Shown: one piece after another, positions 27,114-37,272 of the stretch
Layout: every line of letters begins with the position of its first letter
Position numbering within the stretch: the first letter of the stretch is position 1
Assembly: GCA_035477595.1 (NCBI GenBank)
Contig: DATIKM010000142.1
Coordinates: 62,001-126,000 of the forward strand
DNA length: 64,000 bases
Direction: 5' to 3'
Source of the DNA: DATIKM01 sp035477595
GTDB taxonomy: Bacteria; Armatimonadota; Chthonomonadetes; Chthonomonadales; CAJBBX01
Notes under the pieces: model-generated
The model's input: the letters and a program-made list of their open reading frames with translations, nothing else
Told to the model about the DNA's origin: nothing
The model's database searches: none
Made by a program: the position numbers and the translations under genes

Positions 27114-28145
27114 GTGACGCTCGCAGGACGGCAGCAGCGCATACTGCGCGCGGTGGTTGATGAGTACGTGGAGACGGCCGAGCCGGTCGGCTCTGAGTGG
27201 CTGGCCGGCCGGTACGACTTCGGATGCAGATCGGCCACCCTCCGCAGCGAGATGGCCGGCATGTCCGAAATGGGCTATCTGGTGCAGCCCCACACGTCGG
27301 CGGGCCGCATACCCTCGGACCTCGGCTACCGCTACTACGTCGACCGCCTGATGCCATCGGACCAGCCCGTGGAGGGGCAGGAGCCGTTGAGTTCGTCCAG
27401 GGGGACGGGCATCGCGGTGGATGAGCTGGTCCAGCATGCGTGCCGGCTCCTCGCGGCGTGGACGAGCTACCCGTCCGTTGCGTCGGCCCCCGACATCCAG
27501 CGGGACGCGCTGCGACAGGTCTACCTGACCATAGCGAGCCCGCGCCGAGTGCTTCTGGTCATGCTCTTCTCGACCGGACACGTGGAGCACCGGCTGCTCA
27601 GCGTGGCGTCGGGGCACGGAGAGCGGTCCCTGCAACGGGTGTCGAATCTGCTCAACAAGCGTCTCGCGGGTCGCACCCTTGCGGAAGTGGGTGCGTCTAC
27701 CCTCGGGGAGCTTCCACCGGAGCTATCGGGCGACGCGGATCTCCTTGGACGAGTCCACCGCTCCATCCTCCAGGCCTCTGCGTCGTTGGCCGAGAGCAGG
27801 GTGTTCCTGGAGGGAACGAGCCAGATCCTGCGGCAGCCGGAGTTCCAGAACGTGCTCGCCCTCGAGCAGGTGCTTGCCGCCCTCGAGGCGCGGAGCATCC
27901 TGTATCAGGTGTTCAGCCAGGCGGTGCTCGGGCAGAGCGTGACCGTGGTCATCGGTCAGGAGAGCCCGATCGAGTTGATGCGGCAGTGCAGCGTCATCAC
28001 GTCGCCGTACCGCATCGGCGCTCAGACGACCGGTTTCATCGGCGTGCTGGGGCCGACGCGCATGCGATACGACCGCGCGGTGGCGGCGGTCGGCCTGATG
28101 GCGCGCGATCTTTCGACGCTGCTGACGCAGGCAAGACTCGCCTGA
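27114..28145 (+). CDS. hrcA: Heat-inducible transcription repressor HrcA
   Basis: A 343-residue repressor of class I heat-shock genes that binds CIRCE operators and is reset by GroEL. The N-terminal winged helix (RQQRILRAVVDEYVETAEPVGS, RSATLRSEMAGMSEMGYL, PHTSAGRIPSDLGYRYYVD) is typical, followed by the HrcA core and the terminal GFIGVLGPTRMRYDRAV. The GTG at 27114 is chosen because the promoter occupies the sequence encoding a longer form (from 27039) and GGAG lies upstream. It heads a run with grpE and glmM; dnaK and dnaJ are not in the window. Confidence 0.92.
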   Translation: MTLAGRQQRILRAVVDEYVETAEPVGSEWLAGRYDFGCRSATLRSEMAGMSEMGYLVQPHTSAGRIPSDLGYRYYVDRLMPSDQPVEGQEPLSSSRGTGIAVDELVQHACRLLAAWTSYPSVASAPDIQRDALRQVYLTIASPRRVLLVMLFSTGHVEHRLLSVASGHGERSLQRVSNLLNKRLAGRTLAEVGASTLGELPPELSGDADLLGRVHRSILQASASLAESRVFLEGTSQILRQPEFQNVLALEQVLAALEARSILYQVFSQAVLGQSVTVVIGQESPIELMRQCSVITSPYRIGAQTTGFIGVLGPTRMRYDRAVAAVGLMARDLSTLLTQARLA

Positions 28146-28275
28146 GGGCGGGCGCCAGCGTTCTGGTGTGGCGCCGCGACCGCGCGGTCCTTTCGGGGCG
28201 CGCGAGCGCGGCGCCTTCGCGCGCGGGCGACCTCGCGCCTGGGGTCGCCGCTCGCAGGGAGGGTGAGGACAGGTC

Positions 28276-28938
28276 ATGCGCCGACCATACCGTCGCAGAG
28301 TTCCCATCGAGGACTTCACCGCCGCACCGGCCCCTCCGGGCGATCCGGCGACGGCGTCTACCTCGGACGCCGCCGCGGAGGAGAGCCTCGCCGCCGGGGC
28401 GGGGAGTGTCGCCGCCGTGGCGGACGCGCCGGCCGCGCCGGTGCCAGCCATCGCGGCTCTGACCGCAGAGCTGGAGCAGGCGCACGCCCACATCCACGAG
28501 TTGCAGGCGAAGCTCGCCGAACAGGACGACCGCTACCTGCGGTCGGTGGCGGACAGCCAGAACCTCCGCCGGCGCATGGAGGAGCAGAAGCTCGATGAGC
28601 GCCGGTTCGCGAACCGCGAGCTCGTGCTCGCCCTTCTCGGCGTGATGGACAACTTCGAGCGCGCGCTCGTCGCCGCGGACGAGGCGGCCAGCTTCGAGTC
28701 GCTGATCGAAGGCCTGCGGCTCACGATGCGCCAGATGCAGGACTTCCTGGCGAAGCAGGGGGTGGTCCCGATCGAGGCTGTTGGCAAGGAGTTCGACCCC
28801 AACTACCACGAGGCGGTGATGCGCGTCGAGGGCAGCGAGCACCCGGACAACACCGTCGTGGAGGAGCTGCAGCGCGGCTACACGATGCACGAGCGCGTGC
28901 TGCGCCCATCGATGGTGAGAGTGGCTCGGGCACGATGA
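28276..28938 (+). CDS. grpE: Nucleotide exchange factor GrpE
   Basis: A 220-residue cochaperone that releases ADP from DnaK. After an Ala/Pro-rich, low-complexity N-terminus (about 1-60), a long coiled coil (LTAELEQAHAHIHELQAKL ... LRRRMEEQKLDERRFANREL) leads into the conserved beta domain (GVVPIEAVGKEFDPNYHEAV, NTVVEELQRGY, LRPSMVRVA). The stop overlaps the glmM start by ATGA. It lies 130 bp after hrcA; the gap is extremely GC-rich with short palindromes but no clear promoter. Confidence 0.95.
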   Translation: MRRPYRRRVPIEDFTAAPAPPGDPATASTSDAAAEESLAAGAGSVAAVADAPAAPVPAIAALTAELEQAHAHIHELQAKLAEQDDRYLRSVADSQNLRRRMEEQKLDERRFANRELVLALLGVMDNFERALVAADEAASFESLIEGLRLTMRQMQDFLAKQGVVPIEAVGKEFDPNYHEAVMRVEGSEHPDNTVVEELQRGYTMHERVLRPSMVRVARAR

Positions 28939-30287
28939 AGGCCGCCGAGCCGCGGTTCGGTACCGACGGTGTGCGCGGGATCGCCAATGTGGAGCTGACC
29001 CCGGGGCTGGCGCTCCGGCTGGGGCTGGCAGCGGCGACCGTGCTCGTGCGGCACGGGGACTCGCGTCACGTCGTCGTCGGGCGCGACACACGGCTCTCGG
29101 GTCAGATGCTCGAGTCGGCCCTGGCTGCGGGCATGGCCTCCGCGGGCTGCCGCGTCTCGCTGCTGGGCGTGGCGCCGACCCCGGCAGTGGCCCGCGCGGT
29201 AGCTCACGTAGGCGCGGCAGCGGGTGCCGTCGTCTCCGCGTCGCATAACCCCTTCGATGACAACGGGATCAAGTTCTTCGGACCGCGCGGCACGAAGCTG
29301 GACGACGCGGTCGAGGGCGATATTGAAGCGGCGCTGGAGTCGCCCGACGACCTAGGCCTTCCGCGCGGCGCCGAGATCGGGCGCATCGAGCACCGGCCCG
29401 ACGCCGTCGAGGCCTACACCCGAGCGGTGGCGGCGACATCGCGGGTGGCGCTGGACGGGCTGCGCCTCGTGCTCGACTGCGCGAACGGGGCGACCTGCAA
29501 CACCGCGCCTATGCTGTTCCGTGCCCTCGGCGCCGAGGTCTGGCCGATCCACGCGGAGCCGGACGGCCTGAACATCAATGCGGGCTGCGGGTCCACCCAC
29601 CCCGAGGCGCTGTGCAGGGAGGTAGTGCGCGTCGGCGCCGATGCCGGGCTCGCCTTCGACGGCGACGGCGATCGCGTCATCCTGTGCGACGAGGCCGGCC
29701 GGGTGGTCGATGGCGACCGCGCGATGGCGATCTGCGCGATCGCCATGCGGGAGCGCGGCGAGCTGGCCGGCGATCGCGTCGTCGCCACGATCATGAGTAA
29801 CGCCGGCCTCGACATCGCCCTGGAGCGGCACGGCATCGTGCTGGACCGCACGGACGTGGGTGACCGGTACGTACACGCGGAGATGGTTCGGACGGGCGCC
29901 TCCCTCGGCGGTGAGCAGTCCGGGCACCTTCTCTTCCCGGCGCTGACGCCGACCGGCGACGGTATGGTCACGGGTCTGCGAGTGCTCGGGGAGATGCGAG
30001 CGTCGGGGAGGAAGCTCTCGGAGCTGGCCTCCGTGATGCGCACCGTGCCCCAGCGCCTGCGCAACGTCCGGGTGCGGGAGCGGGACGGCTGGCGAAGCGA
30101 CCCCGAGGTGGTGGGCGCAATCGAGAGGTCGCGCTCGCGGGTGGCGAAGCCGGAGTGGCTCTCAGTGCGCGCCTCGGGAACCGAGCCCCTCGTGCGCGTG
30201 ATGGCGCAGGACACCGAAGCCACGACCGTCGACGAAGTGGTGGACGGCCTCTGCGACCTGATCCTGCAGCGCTACGGCGCCCAGTAG
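28935..30287 (+). CDS. glmM: Phosphoglucosamine mutase
   Basis: Interconverts glucosamine 6-phosphate and glucosamine 1-phosphate on the route to UDP-GlcNAc for peptidoglycan and LPS. The 450-residue protein has the N-terminal RFGTDGVRGIAN, the active-site phosphoserine in VVSASHNP (Ser103), the metal loop FDGDGDR, the sugar-specificity motif GGEQSGH, and the phosphate-binding VRASGTEPLVRV. The last motif set (GEQSGH) supports GlmM over general phosphomannomutases. It is coupled to grpE by ATGA. Confidence 0.95.
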   Translation: MKAAEPRFGTDGVRGIANVELTPGLALRLGLAAATVLVRHGDSRHVVVGRDTRLSGQMLESALAAGMASAGCRVSLLGVAPTPAVARAVAHVGAAAGAVVSASHNPFDDNGIKFFGPRGTKLDDAVEGDIEAALESPDDLGLPRGAEIGRIEHRPDAVEAYTRAVAATSRVALDGLRLVLDCANGATCNTAPMLFRALGAEVWPIHAEPDGLNINAGCGSTHPEALCREVVRVGADAGLAFDGDGDRVILCDEAGRVVDGDRAMAICAIAMRERGELAGDRVVATIMSNAGLDIALERHGIVLDRTDVGDRYVHAEMVRTGASLGGEQSGHLLFPALTPTGDGMVTGLRVLGEMRASGRKLSELASVMRTVPQRLRNVRVRERDGWRSDPEVVGAIERSRSRVAKPEWLSVRASGTEPLVRVMAQDTEATTVDEVVDGLCDLILQRYGAQ

Positions 30288-30296
30288 CCCGCCCCC

Positions 30297-31253
30297 TCAG
30301 ATGCTCCCGGCTGCTACGCGGTGGCGCTGCTCGGTCGCCGCGGTCTCTCCGTCCTGCACCAGCGCCACGGCCTGAGCGATGCGCCACGGTTCCGGATGGA
30401 GGCCGGCGAAGCGCGCTATCGCCCGGGCGGCCTCCAGGGGCCGCCTGAGGATGTCCTCGTAGTGGATCTCCGCGTAGCGCTCGACGCGGTCGCGCGCGGC
30501 GGACGCGTGGCGCACATGGAGCCGCTGAAGGTGCGCGCACCGCTGCGCGTCGAGGCACGGCGCCGGGTCGGTGCGGAGTGCGACGCTCGCGACGCGGCGC
30601 GCGACGTGTCGGAGGGCCGCCTCGGGGCTCCGCACGAGCTCCATCGCGCGGGCGCCTGCAGGCGGCAGGAGCAAGGGTGCGACGGCGCGCATCTGCTCGC
30701 GCCACAGCACGCTCCGTGTCACCGCGGTCACTTCCCTCCGGACGTGGAGGACGCACGCGTCGGGAAAGATCCGCATCCAGAGCGGCCAGGTGAGGCTGGT
30801 GCGGGGGTCCTTCCAGCCCCAGGCGCCCGACCAGTGCGGCGGGGCATGCGCGAGGAAGTCGCGGCGCAAGCAGCCGGCGGCCGCGAGCCGCAGAAAGAAG
30901 GCAGCGGTCGCCGCGAACACGGGCCGATCCCGGCGCAGTAGGAACGGCTCGGGGTAGTGCCAGTCAGCGCCGGCCAGCCGCATGACGTGCTCGTTCAGCA
31001 GGCGAAACGCCTCTGCCTCGCCGTACCCGGCGGTGCGCTGCTCCGGGGTAGGAGGCATGAGCACCTCGCCCTCGCACGGGGGCGGCATCCGCGGGTCGAC
31101 GTATGCGCCGAGCGAGGCGAGCATTGCTGCGGCAAGACTGGTGCCCGACCGGTGCATGCCTACCACAAGGATCGGTGGCTGCAGGCGGCGAAATGCCCAA
31201 GGTACGGCACTGCCGGCGGAGCGGCAAGCTTCAGCAGTATCAGCGGTATGCAA
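30297..31253 (-). CDS. Sulfotransferase-family protein
   Basis: A PAPS-dependent sulfotransferase-like protein of about 318 residues. The 5'-phosphosulfate loop is VVGMHRSGTSLAAAML near the N-terminus and the 3'-phosphate motif region follows WGWKDPRTSLTWPLW and VLHVRREVTAVTRSVL. The C-terminal IHYEDILRRPLEAARAIARFAGL is also family-typical. No ATG fits; a TTG at 31253 preceded by GGGAG is the best start and keeps the gene clear of the divergent cysteine-peptidase gene. The acceptor (polysaccharide, lipid or protein) is unknown. It converges with glmM, 9 bp apart. Confidence 0.75.
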   Translation of the reverse strand: MHTADTAEACRSAGSAVPWAFRRLQPPILVVGMHRSGTSLAAAMLASLGAYVDPRMPPPCEGEVLMPPTPEQRTAGYGEAEAFRLLNEHVMRLAGADWHYPEPFLLRRDRPVFAATAAFFLRLAAAGCLRRDFLAHAPPHWSGAWGWKDPRTSLTWPLWMRIFPDACVLHVRREVTAVTRSVLWREQMRAVAPLLLPPAGARAMELVRSPEAALRHVARRVASVALRTDPAPCLDAQRCAHLQRLHVRHASAARDRVERYAEIHYEDILRRPLEAARAIARFAGLHPEPWRIAQAVALVQDGETAATEQRHRVAAGSI

Positions 31254-31377
31254 GAGCGCTCCCAAATGCTGCCGCGCGGTGGCCGCACCACAGGCGGCGC
31301 CGTCGGACGATCTATGAGTATCGACGCCTGCTCGCGCGGCAGGTGACAGCCTGAACGCAGAAGGGAATGCGCGGACA

Positions 31378-32100
31378 ATGGACCATCCGAGCCCGCCGCC
31401 TACCGCGACCGTCGTCGCGCAGGCCGTAGACCTGCGCCCTGACTGGGAGCGCTGGCAAATGTCGCTTAAGTGCCAGGGACCGCGCGGCACCTGCTCCGTC
31501 TTTGCCGTCACGGCAGCCATAGAGCACGCGGTAGCCCGGCGCGCCCGGGCGGGGGTGCGGCTCAGCGAGGAGTTCCTGAACGCGGTCGCGAACCGAGTAG
31601 ACGGGAGCCGGGCCGACGGCGGGTTCTTCCACGACATCTGGCGCGGCTACGAGCGCCACGGTATCTGCGAGGAGCGGTACCTGCCGTACGCGGCGAAGTT
31701 CGATCCGGACCTGCGCATTCCGCCCGGGGCGTGGGCGAACGCGCGCTCGCGCAGGCTGCGCGGGTTCAGGCTGGCGTGGATCAAGGAGTGGGACGTCGCC
31801 ACGGGGCTCAGCACCCGTCACCTCGACGCGGTCCGGGCGACGCTGCTCCGCGGCGTGCCCGTGCTGGCCGGGATGCGCTGGCCGCGAGAGCCTGTGTGGG
31901 ACGGCGACCTCTTGCGGATGTGTCCGCCGGCCGACGTATTCGACGGGCACAGCGTGCTGATCGTCGGCTTCGAGCCGCGGGAGGGAGCGCCGGGCGGAGA
32001 GGCGTTCCTGGTGCGGGACTCCGGGGGCGGCGGGCGCTGGTGCGCGATCCCACTCGCCTTCATTGCGGCCTACGTGAACGACGCGGCGTGGGTGGAGTAG
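31378..32100 (+). CDS. Papain-fold (C1A-like) protein, non-exported, catalytic Asn replaced
   Basis: A 240-residue protein resembling the papain core: oxyanion Gln33 and nucleophile Cys39 in KCQGPRGTCSVFA, LSEEFL, and His191 in DGHSVLIVGF. The third catalytic residue, Asn in NSWG, is replaced by Asp214 in LVRDSGGGGRW. There is no signal peptide or propeptide, so it should act in the cytosol. It may be a slow or specialised peptidase, a transpeptidase or an inactive adaptor. It is divergent from the sulfotransferase gene and convergent with the epimerase gene (9 bp). Confidence 0.7.
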   Translation: MDHPSPPPTATVVAQAVDLRPDWERWQMSLKCQGPRGTCSVFAVTAAIEHAVARRARAGVRLSEEFLNAVANRVDGSRADGGFFHDIWRGYERHGICEERYLPYAAKFDPDLRIPPGAWANARSRRLRGFRLAWIKEWDVATGLSTRHLDAVRATLLRGVPVLAGMRWPREPVWDGDLLRMCPPADVFDGHSVLIVGFEPREGAPGGEAFLVRDSGGGGRWCAIPLAFIAAYVNDAAWVE

Positions 32101-32109
32101 GGCCGGCGG

Positions 32110-33177
32110 CTACTCGGGCGCCGGCGGCTGCAACGAGGGCTCTATGATCGGTCCGCGCTGAGTGAAGTGGGGGCAGGGGCCCGGCGCGTCGAGCAGCAGG
32201 TGCGAGTCCAGGTCGGCGAAGTCGAACCACCCCGTGCCACACGCCAGCGCGGCCGCGAACCCGATCCCCAGCGCCGTCTCGAGCATACAGCCGACCATCA
32301 GCCGCCGGCCCGCCGCGCGAGCGACCGCGCCGGACTCCAGCAGGCCGGCCACGCCGGACTTCATCAGCTTCAGGTTCAGCCCGGCGGCCTGCGTGCGCGT
32401 CACGATCGCGTGGGCCAGGGCGGGCGTACGGCAGGCCTCGTCGGCGAATACCAGGCCGGGAAAGGCGCGTGCGACGGCATCGAGCGCCCGCAGGTCGTCC
32501 TTGGGGGTCGGCTGCTCCACCAGCTCGATGCGGGGGCAGACGGTGGTCGCGGCGCGGAGCCAGCGGATCGCCTCGCCCGCGTCGGAGAAGGCCTGGTTGG
32601 CATCCACGCGGAGGATCGCGTCGGGGGCGGCGGATGCTGTTGCGCGCAGGCGCGCCAGATCGTCGCCGGGGTCCGGAGAGCCAACCTTCAGCTTCAGTCT
32701 GCGGTACCCCTGGCGCACCGCCTCGCGCGCCCCCTCGGCCGGATCGTCGGCGAGCGAGAGGGTGAGGTCGCTCTCGATGGAGGTGCGCGCCCCGCCGAAC
32801 AGCGACAGGAGTGAGATGCCGGCCTCCCCCGCAAACGCCCGGAGGACGGCAATCTCCAGTCCCGCGACCGCTGCCGGCGCGCCGTCCAGCGCAGCGGCGG
32901 CCGCGTTGATGGCGAGCCGCGGCGTCGAGAGGGCGGCGCCCTCCAGCGCCGGCGCCGCGGAACGGATGGCGGAGATGGTCGCTTCCGGCGTCTCGCCCGT
33001 CACGTACTGGACCGCGACGGTCTCGCCGACGTAGATGCGGCCGTTGTCCAGCCCGACTCTGACGCGCACGGGCCGGCTCACCTGACGGTCCAACCGGTCC
33101 TGCGCCGTCGCGAACGGTCGGCGTAGCGGGATCTCGACGAGCTCGGCCGACAGGCTGGCGATGCGGACACTGGCCAC
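32110..33177 (-). CDS. Enolase-superfamily enzyme, dipeptide (L-Ala-D/L-Glu) epimerase-like
   Basis: A 355-residue mandelate racemase/muconate lactonizing-type TIM-barrel enzyme. Catalytic Lys residues sit in RRLKLKVG and LNLKLMKSG; metal ligands are in RVDANQAF, LVEQPTP and FADEAC. The K-x-K plus distal Lys pattern matches dipeptide epimerases used in murein peptide recycling, which is the best guess. The start is GTG at 33177. It lies 8 bp behind bipA on the same strand. Confidence 0.82.
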   Translation of the reverse strand: MASVRIASLSAELVEIPLRRPFATAQDRLDRQVSRPVRVRVGLDNGRIYVGETVAVQYVTGETPEATISAIRSAAPALEGAALSTPRLAINAAAAALDGAPAAVAGLEIAVLRAFAGEAGISLLSLFGGARTSIESDLTLSLADDPAEGAREAVRQGYRRLKLKVGSPDPGDDLARLRATASAAPDAILRVDANQAFSDAGEAIRWLRAATTVCPRIELVEQPTPKDDLRALDAVARAFPGLVFADEACRTPALAHAIVTRTQAAGLNLKLMKSGVAGLLESGAVARAAGRRLMVGCMLETALGIGFAAALACGTGWFDFADLDSHLLLDAPGPCPHFTQRGPIIEPSLQPPAPE

Positions 33178-33185
33178 GGCGCGCC

Positions 33186-35057
<1,872 letters not shown>

Positions 35058-35409
35058 GGTTGAACCCCTCCCTGAAGCGCTCCAGAGTGTACCCGAGGGC
35101 GGAGGGGCGCGCTTGCCCGCGGAGGTCCGCGCTCCTCGGGTGGCGCAGCGAGTGTCCGCCGCTGGGCCATCGCGCATGCCGACGACACGCACCGCCGCCG
35201 CCCAGACCACGGCGAACACCTCGGGAGGGTTGGTTGCCCCGTGCCGAGACGTCGGTGCGACCGCCCCCGCCCGCCGAGGCATCGGTGACCTACTGGGTTG
35301 CCCGCGGCATCAAAGCCAACCACGCCCGGATCAACGGCTCGCTCTCGCAGTTACACCCCTGCCTCAGCCCGGCCAGCGCCTCATCAACGCGGGCATCGCC
35401 GCTCCGCCC
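35058..35409. other. 352 bp gap upstream of bipA
   Basis: No gene, RNA motif or clear repeat was seen. A TACACT near 35090 on the minus strand may be part of the bipA promoter, but no matching -35 was found. Confidence 0.4.
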
Positions 35410-36167
35410 TCACCCAGAAAGGTCGCAGACGAGTAGCCCTTCTCTCCCCAGGGCGACGCTCGCCCGGACTGAACCGTCCATGCCGACCACCCACGCGCCC
35501 CCGAAACCTGAATCGCCGAGCCCCGGAGTACCGATGTAGTTGACCATCAACGTGAGCGCCTCTGCCTTCCTGATCTGATCTGCATAGTACGGGTGCTCCT
35601 CCTGCTCCCAACGCTCCTGGCAAACAGACCCGTCGCCAGACGCGCGGCCAAACGGAAGGAACAGCAGGTCAACATGATCATCACGCACCTTCCGCACCAG
35701 GTCGTCGTCGAACCGGTCCCCGCATAGGAGCGCGGGCACGCGGCCCAACTGCGGGTGATCGTAGGCTGCGATCTCCGTGCCCTCCCGGTACACCGCAGGG
35801 CCCGCGTTTGTGCCGTGCCAGCCGGGGTCGATGAGGCGGTAGCGAACCACGAGTGTGCCCGTGTCGGAGAAGAGGACAAACGAGTCGTGGATGACGCATC
35901 CAACGCGCTCAAGCACACCGAGCCCCACGTGGAGTACGGCTGCCCGGGCCTCTTGGGCCACGCCTGACGGGAACGCGTTCGGGATCGGCTCCGGCAGGGG
36001 GTAGCCATGCTCGGGGCGTCGTCGTTCACTAGGCCCGTCGTGGCTGCCTCCGCGAACAGGACGAGCCCCGCTCCGGCATCCGACGCCTCGCGTATGAACG
36101 CCAGAATCCGGTCATTGTTGGTCCGGGGTTCTGTTGCGACGCGCGCCACTGCCAGAGCCACCCTCAT
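35410..36167 (-). pseudogene. Carbon-nitrogen hydrolase (nitrilase superfamily), frameshifted
   Basis: Two reading frames together make one full-length nitrilase-like protein of about 250 residues. The first frame (36167 to about 36000) encodes MRVALAVARVATEPRTNN and the catalytic-Glu segment LVLFAEAATTGLV. The second (to 35410) encodes the tail with the nucleophile Cys in LLCGDRFDDDL and IDPGWHG. The junction is a run of five G on the plus strand (35997-36001); one more base would join the frames as ATPLPEPIP. It may be a true recent pseudogene or a base-calling error. It starts 4 bp after the radical SAM gene on the same strand. Confidence 0.75.
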
Positions 36168-36171
36168 CGCT

Positions 36172-37272
36172 CTACACGCCTGCCGTGGACCAGTCGCCGT
36201 AGTCCCCGGGCTGGAGCATATGGCGGTTCCCGATGTGCACGGTTGTCAGCCCCGCGGCCTGTGCCGCCTCCACGCACCTCTCCATGTGCGCCCACGAAGT
36301 GATGGGGAGATCGTCCAGAAGGCAACTGGGGTGGAAAGCAAGGAGGGAGTAGGGGATCCCGCGACCGAGGTTGGCGATGAAGGCGGATATGCCCGCCACC
36401 TCCCTCTGATCAACGTATCCCGGGACGAGAGTGGTGCTCGCCACGAGGAGGGGGACCTCCGGCCGCTCCCGGACTCGGGCCGCAACGCGTGCGAAGTTCG
36501 CGAGCGTCGTGCTGTTGGAGGCGCCGGTGAGGGCGCGGTGGACCCCGTCGTCCCACGCCTTGAGGTCGAACTTGATCACCCCGCCTGAGACGAGGGCACT
36601 CTCCACCATCCGATCAACGAGCTCACAGGCCAGCGTCCCGTTGGTCTCCCAGCAGATGCGGAGGATCCGGCCGCGGTTGGCAGCGAGGGCCAGCTCTGCC
36701 ACTGCCAGGGCATGGGGAATCTGCGGGGCCGGGTCGCCCCCAAAGAAGTTGATGCACGTCGTGCGCCGATCCACGGCCTCGACCACGGCCTCGGGCGAAG
36801 CGGCCTCGGCGTCCTTCCTCACTCGGTACTGCCAGTTCTGGCAGTAGAGGCAATCGAACGAGCAGGCCTCGTAGAAGACGGCGAGGTTCTTGTGTCCGTG
36901 CTCCGGACCCGGGCGGAGGGCATAGCGAGGATACCCGGCCCCAGTCCCTCCTGGACAGGCGACGCTTGCCACGCAGTTTGTGGGGAGAGCGCCGAAGTAC
37001 CAGCTTACTGCAGCCCGGGTCCGGTCTCCAGCGGGCAGCCCGCAGTAACCAACCCCATCCACGGGGATGCGACAGCCGTGGCTGCAGATCGCGCACGGGG
37101 CGCCATCCTGGGCCCGTGGCGGCTCCAGGGGCAGCCCGAACACCCGGCGCGATCGGGCATGGCATCGCTCGATGTGGGGCTCCGCCGCGGGGCGCCGTTC
37201 GCGGAGACAGCCCCCACATACCCCGAGGGCGCTCGCTACCAGGGAACCATGTCCGCAGAGCTGGCACCGCAT
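36172..37272 (-). CDS. Radical SAM protein (PflA/AmmeMemoRadiSam-like) with N-terminal zinc ribbon
   Basis: A 366-residue protein. The N-terminus has a CxxC...CxxC ribbon (MRCQLCG, VCGGC) and a second Cys cluster (CAICSHGCRIPVDGVGYCG) similar to the leading segment of PflA-like proteins. The radical SAM cluster is CSFDCLYCQNW (CxxxCxxC), followed by GGDPAPQIPH and CWETNGTL. Members activate enzymes or modify proteins using a 5'-deoxyadenosyl radical. The next gene downstream, 4 bp away, is the frameshifted nitrilase, suggesting a two-gene unit. The target is unknown. Confidence 0.82.
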   Translation of the reverse strand: MRCQLCGHGSLVASALGVCGGCLRERRPAAEPHIERCHARSRRVFGLPLEPPRAQDGAPCAICSHGCRIPVDGVGYCGLPAGDRTRAAVSWYFGALPTNCVASVACPGGTGAGYPRYALRPGPEHGHKNLAVFYEACSFDCLYCQNWQYRVRKDAEAASPEAVVEAVDRRTTCINFFGGDPAPQIPHALAVAELALAANRGRILRICWETNGTLACELVDRMVESALVSGGVIKFDLKAWDDGVHRALTGASNSTTLANFARVAARVRERPEVPLLVASTTLVPGYVDQREVAGISAFIANLGRGIPYSLLAFHPSCLLDDLPITSWAHMERCVEAAQAAGLTTVHIGNRHMLQPGDYGDWSTAGV

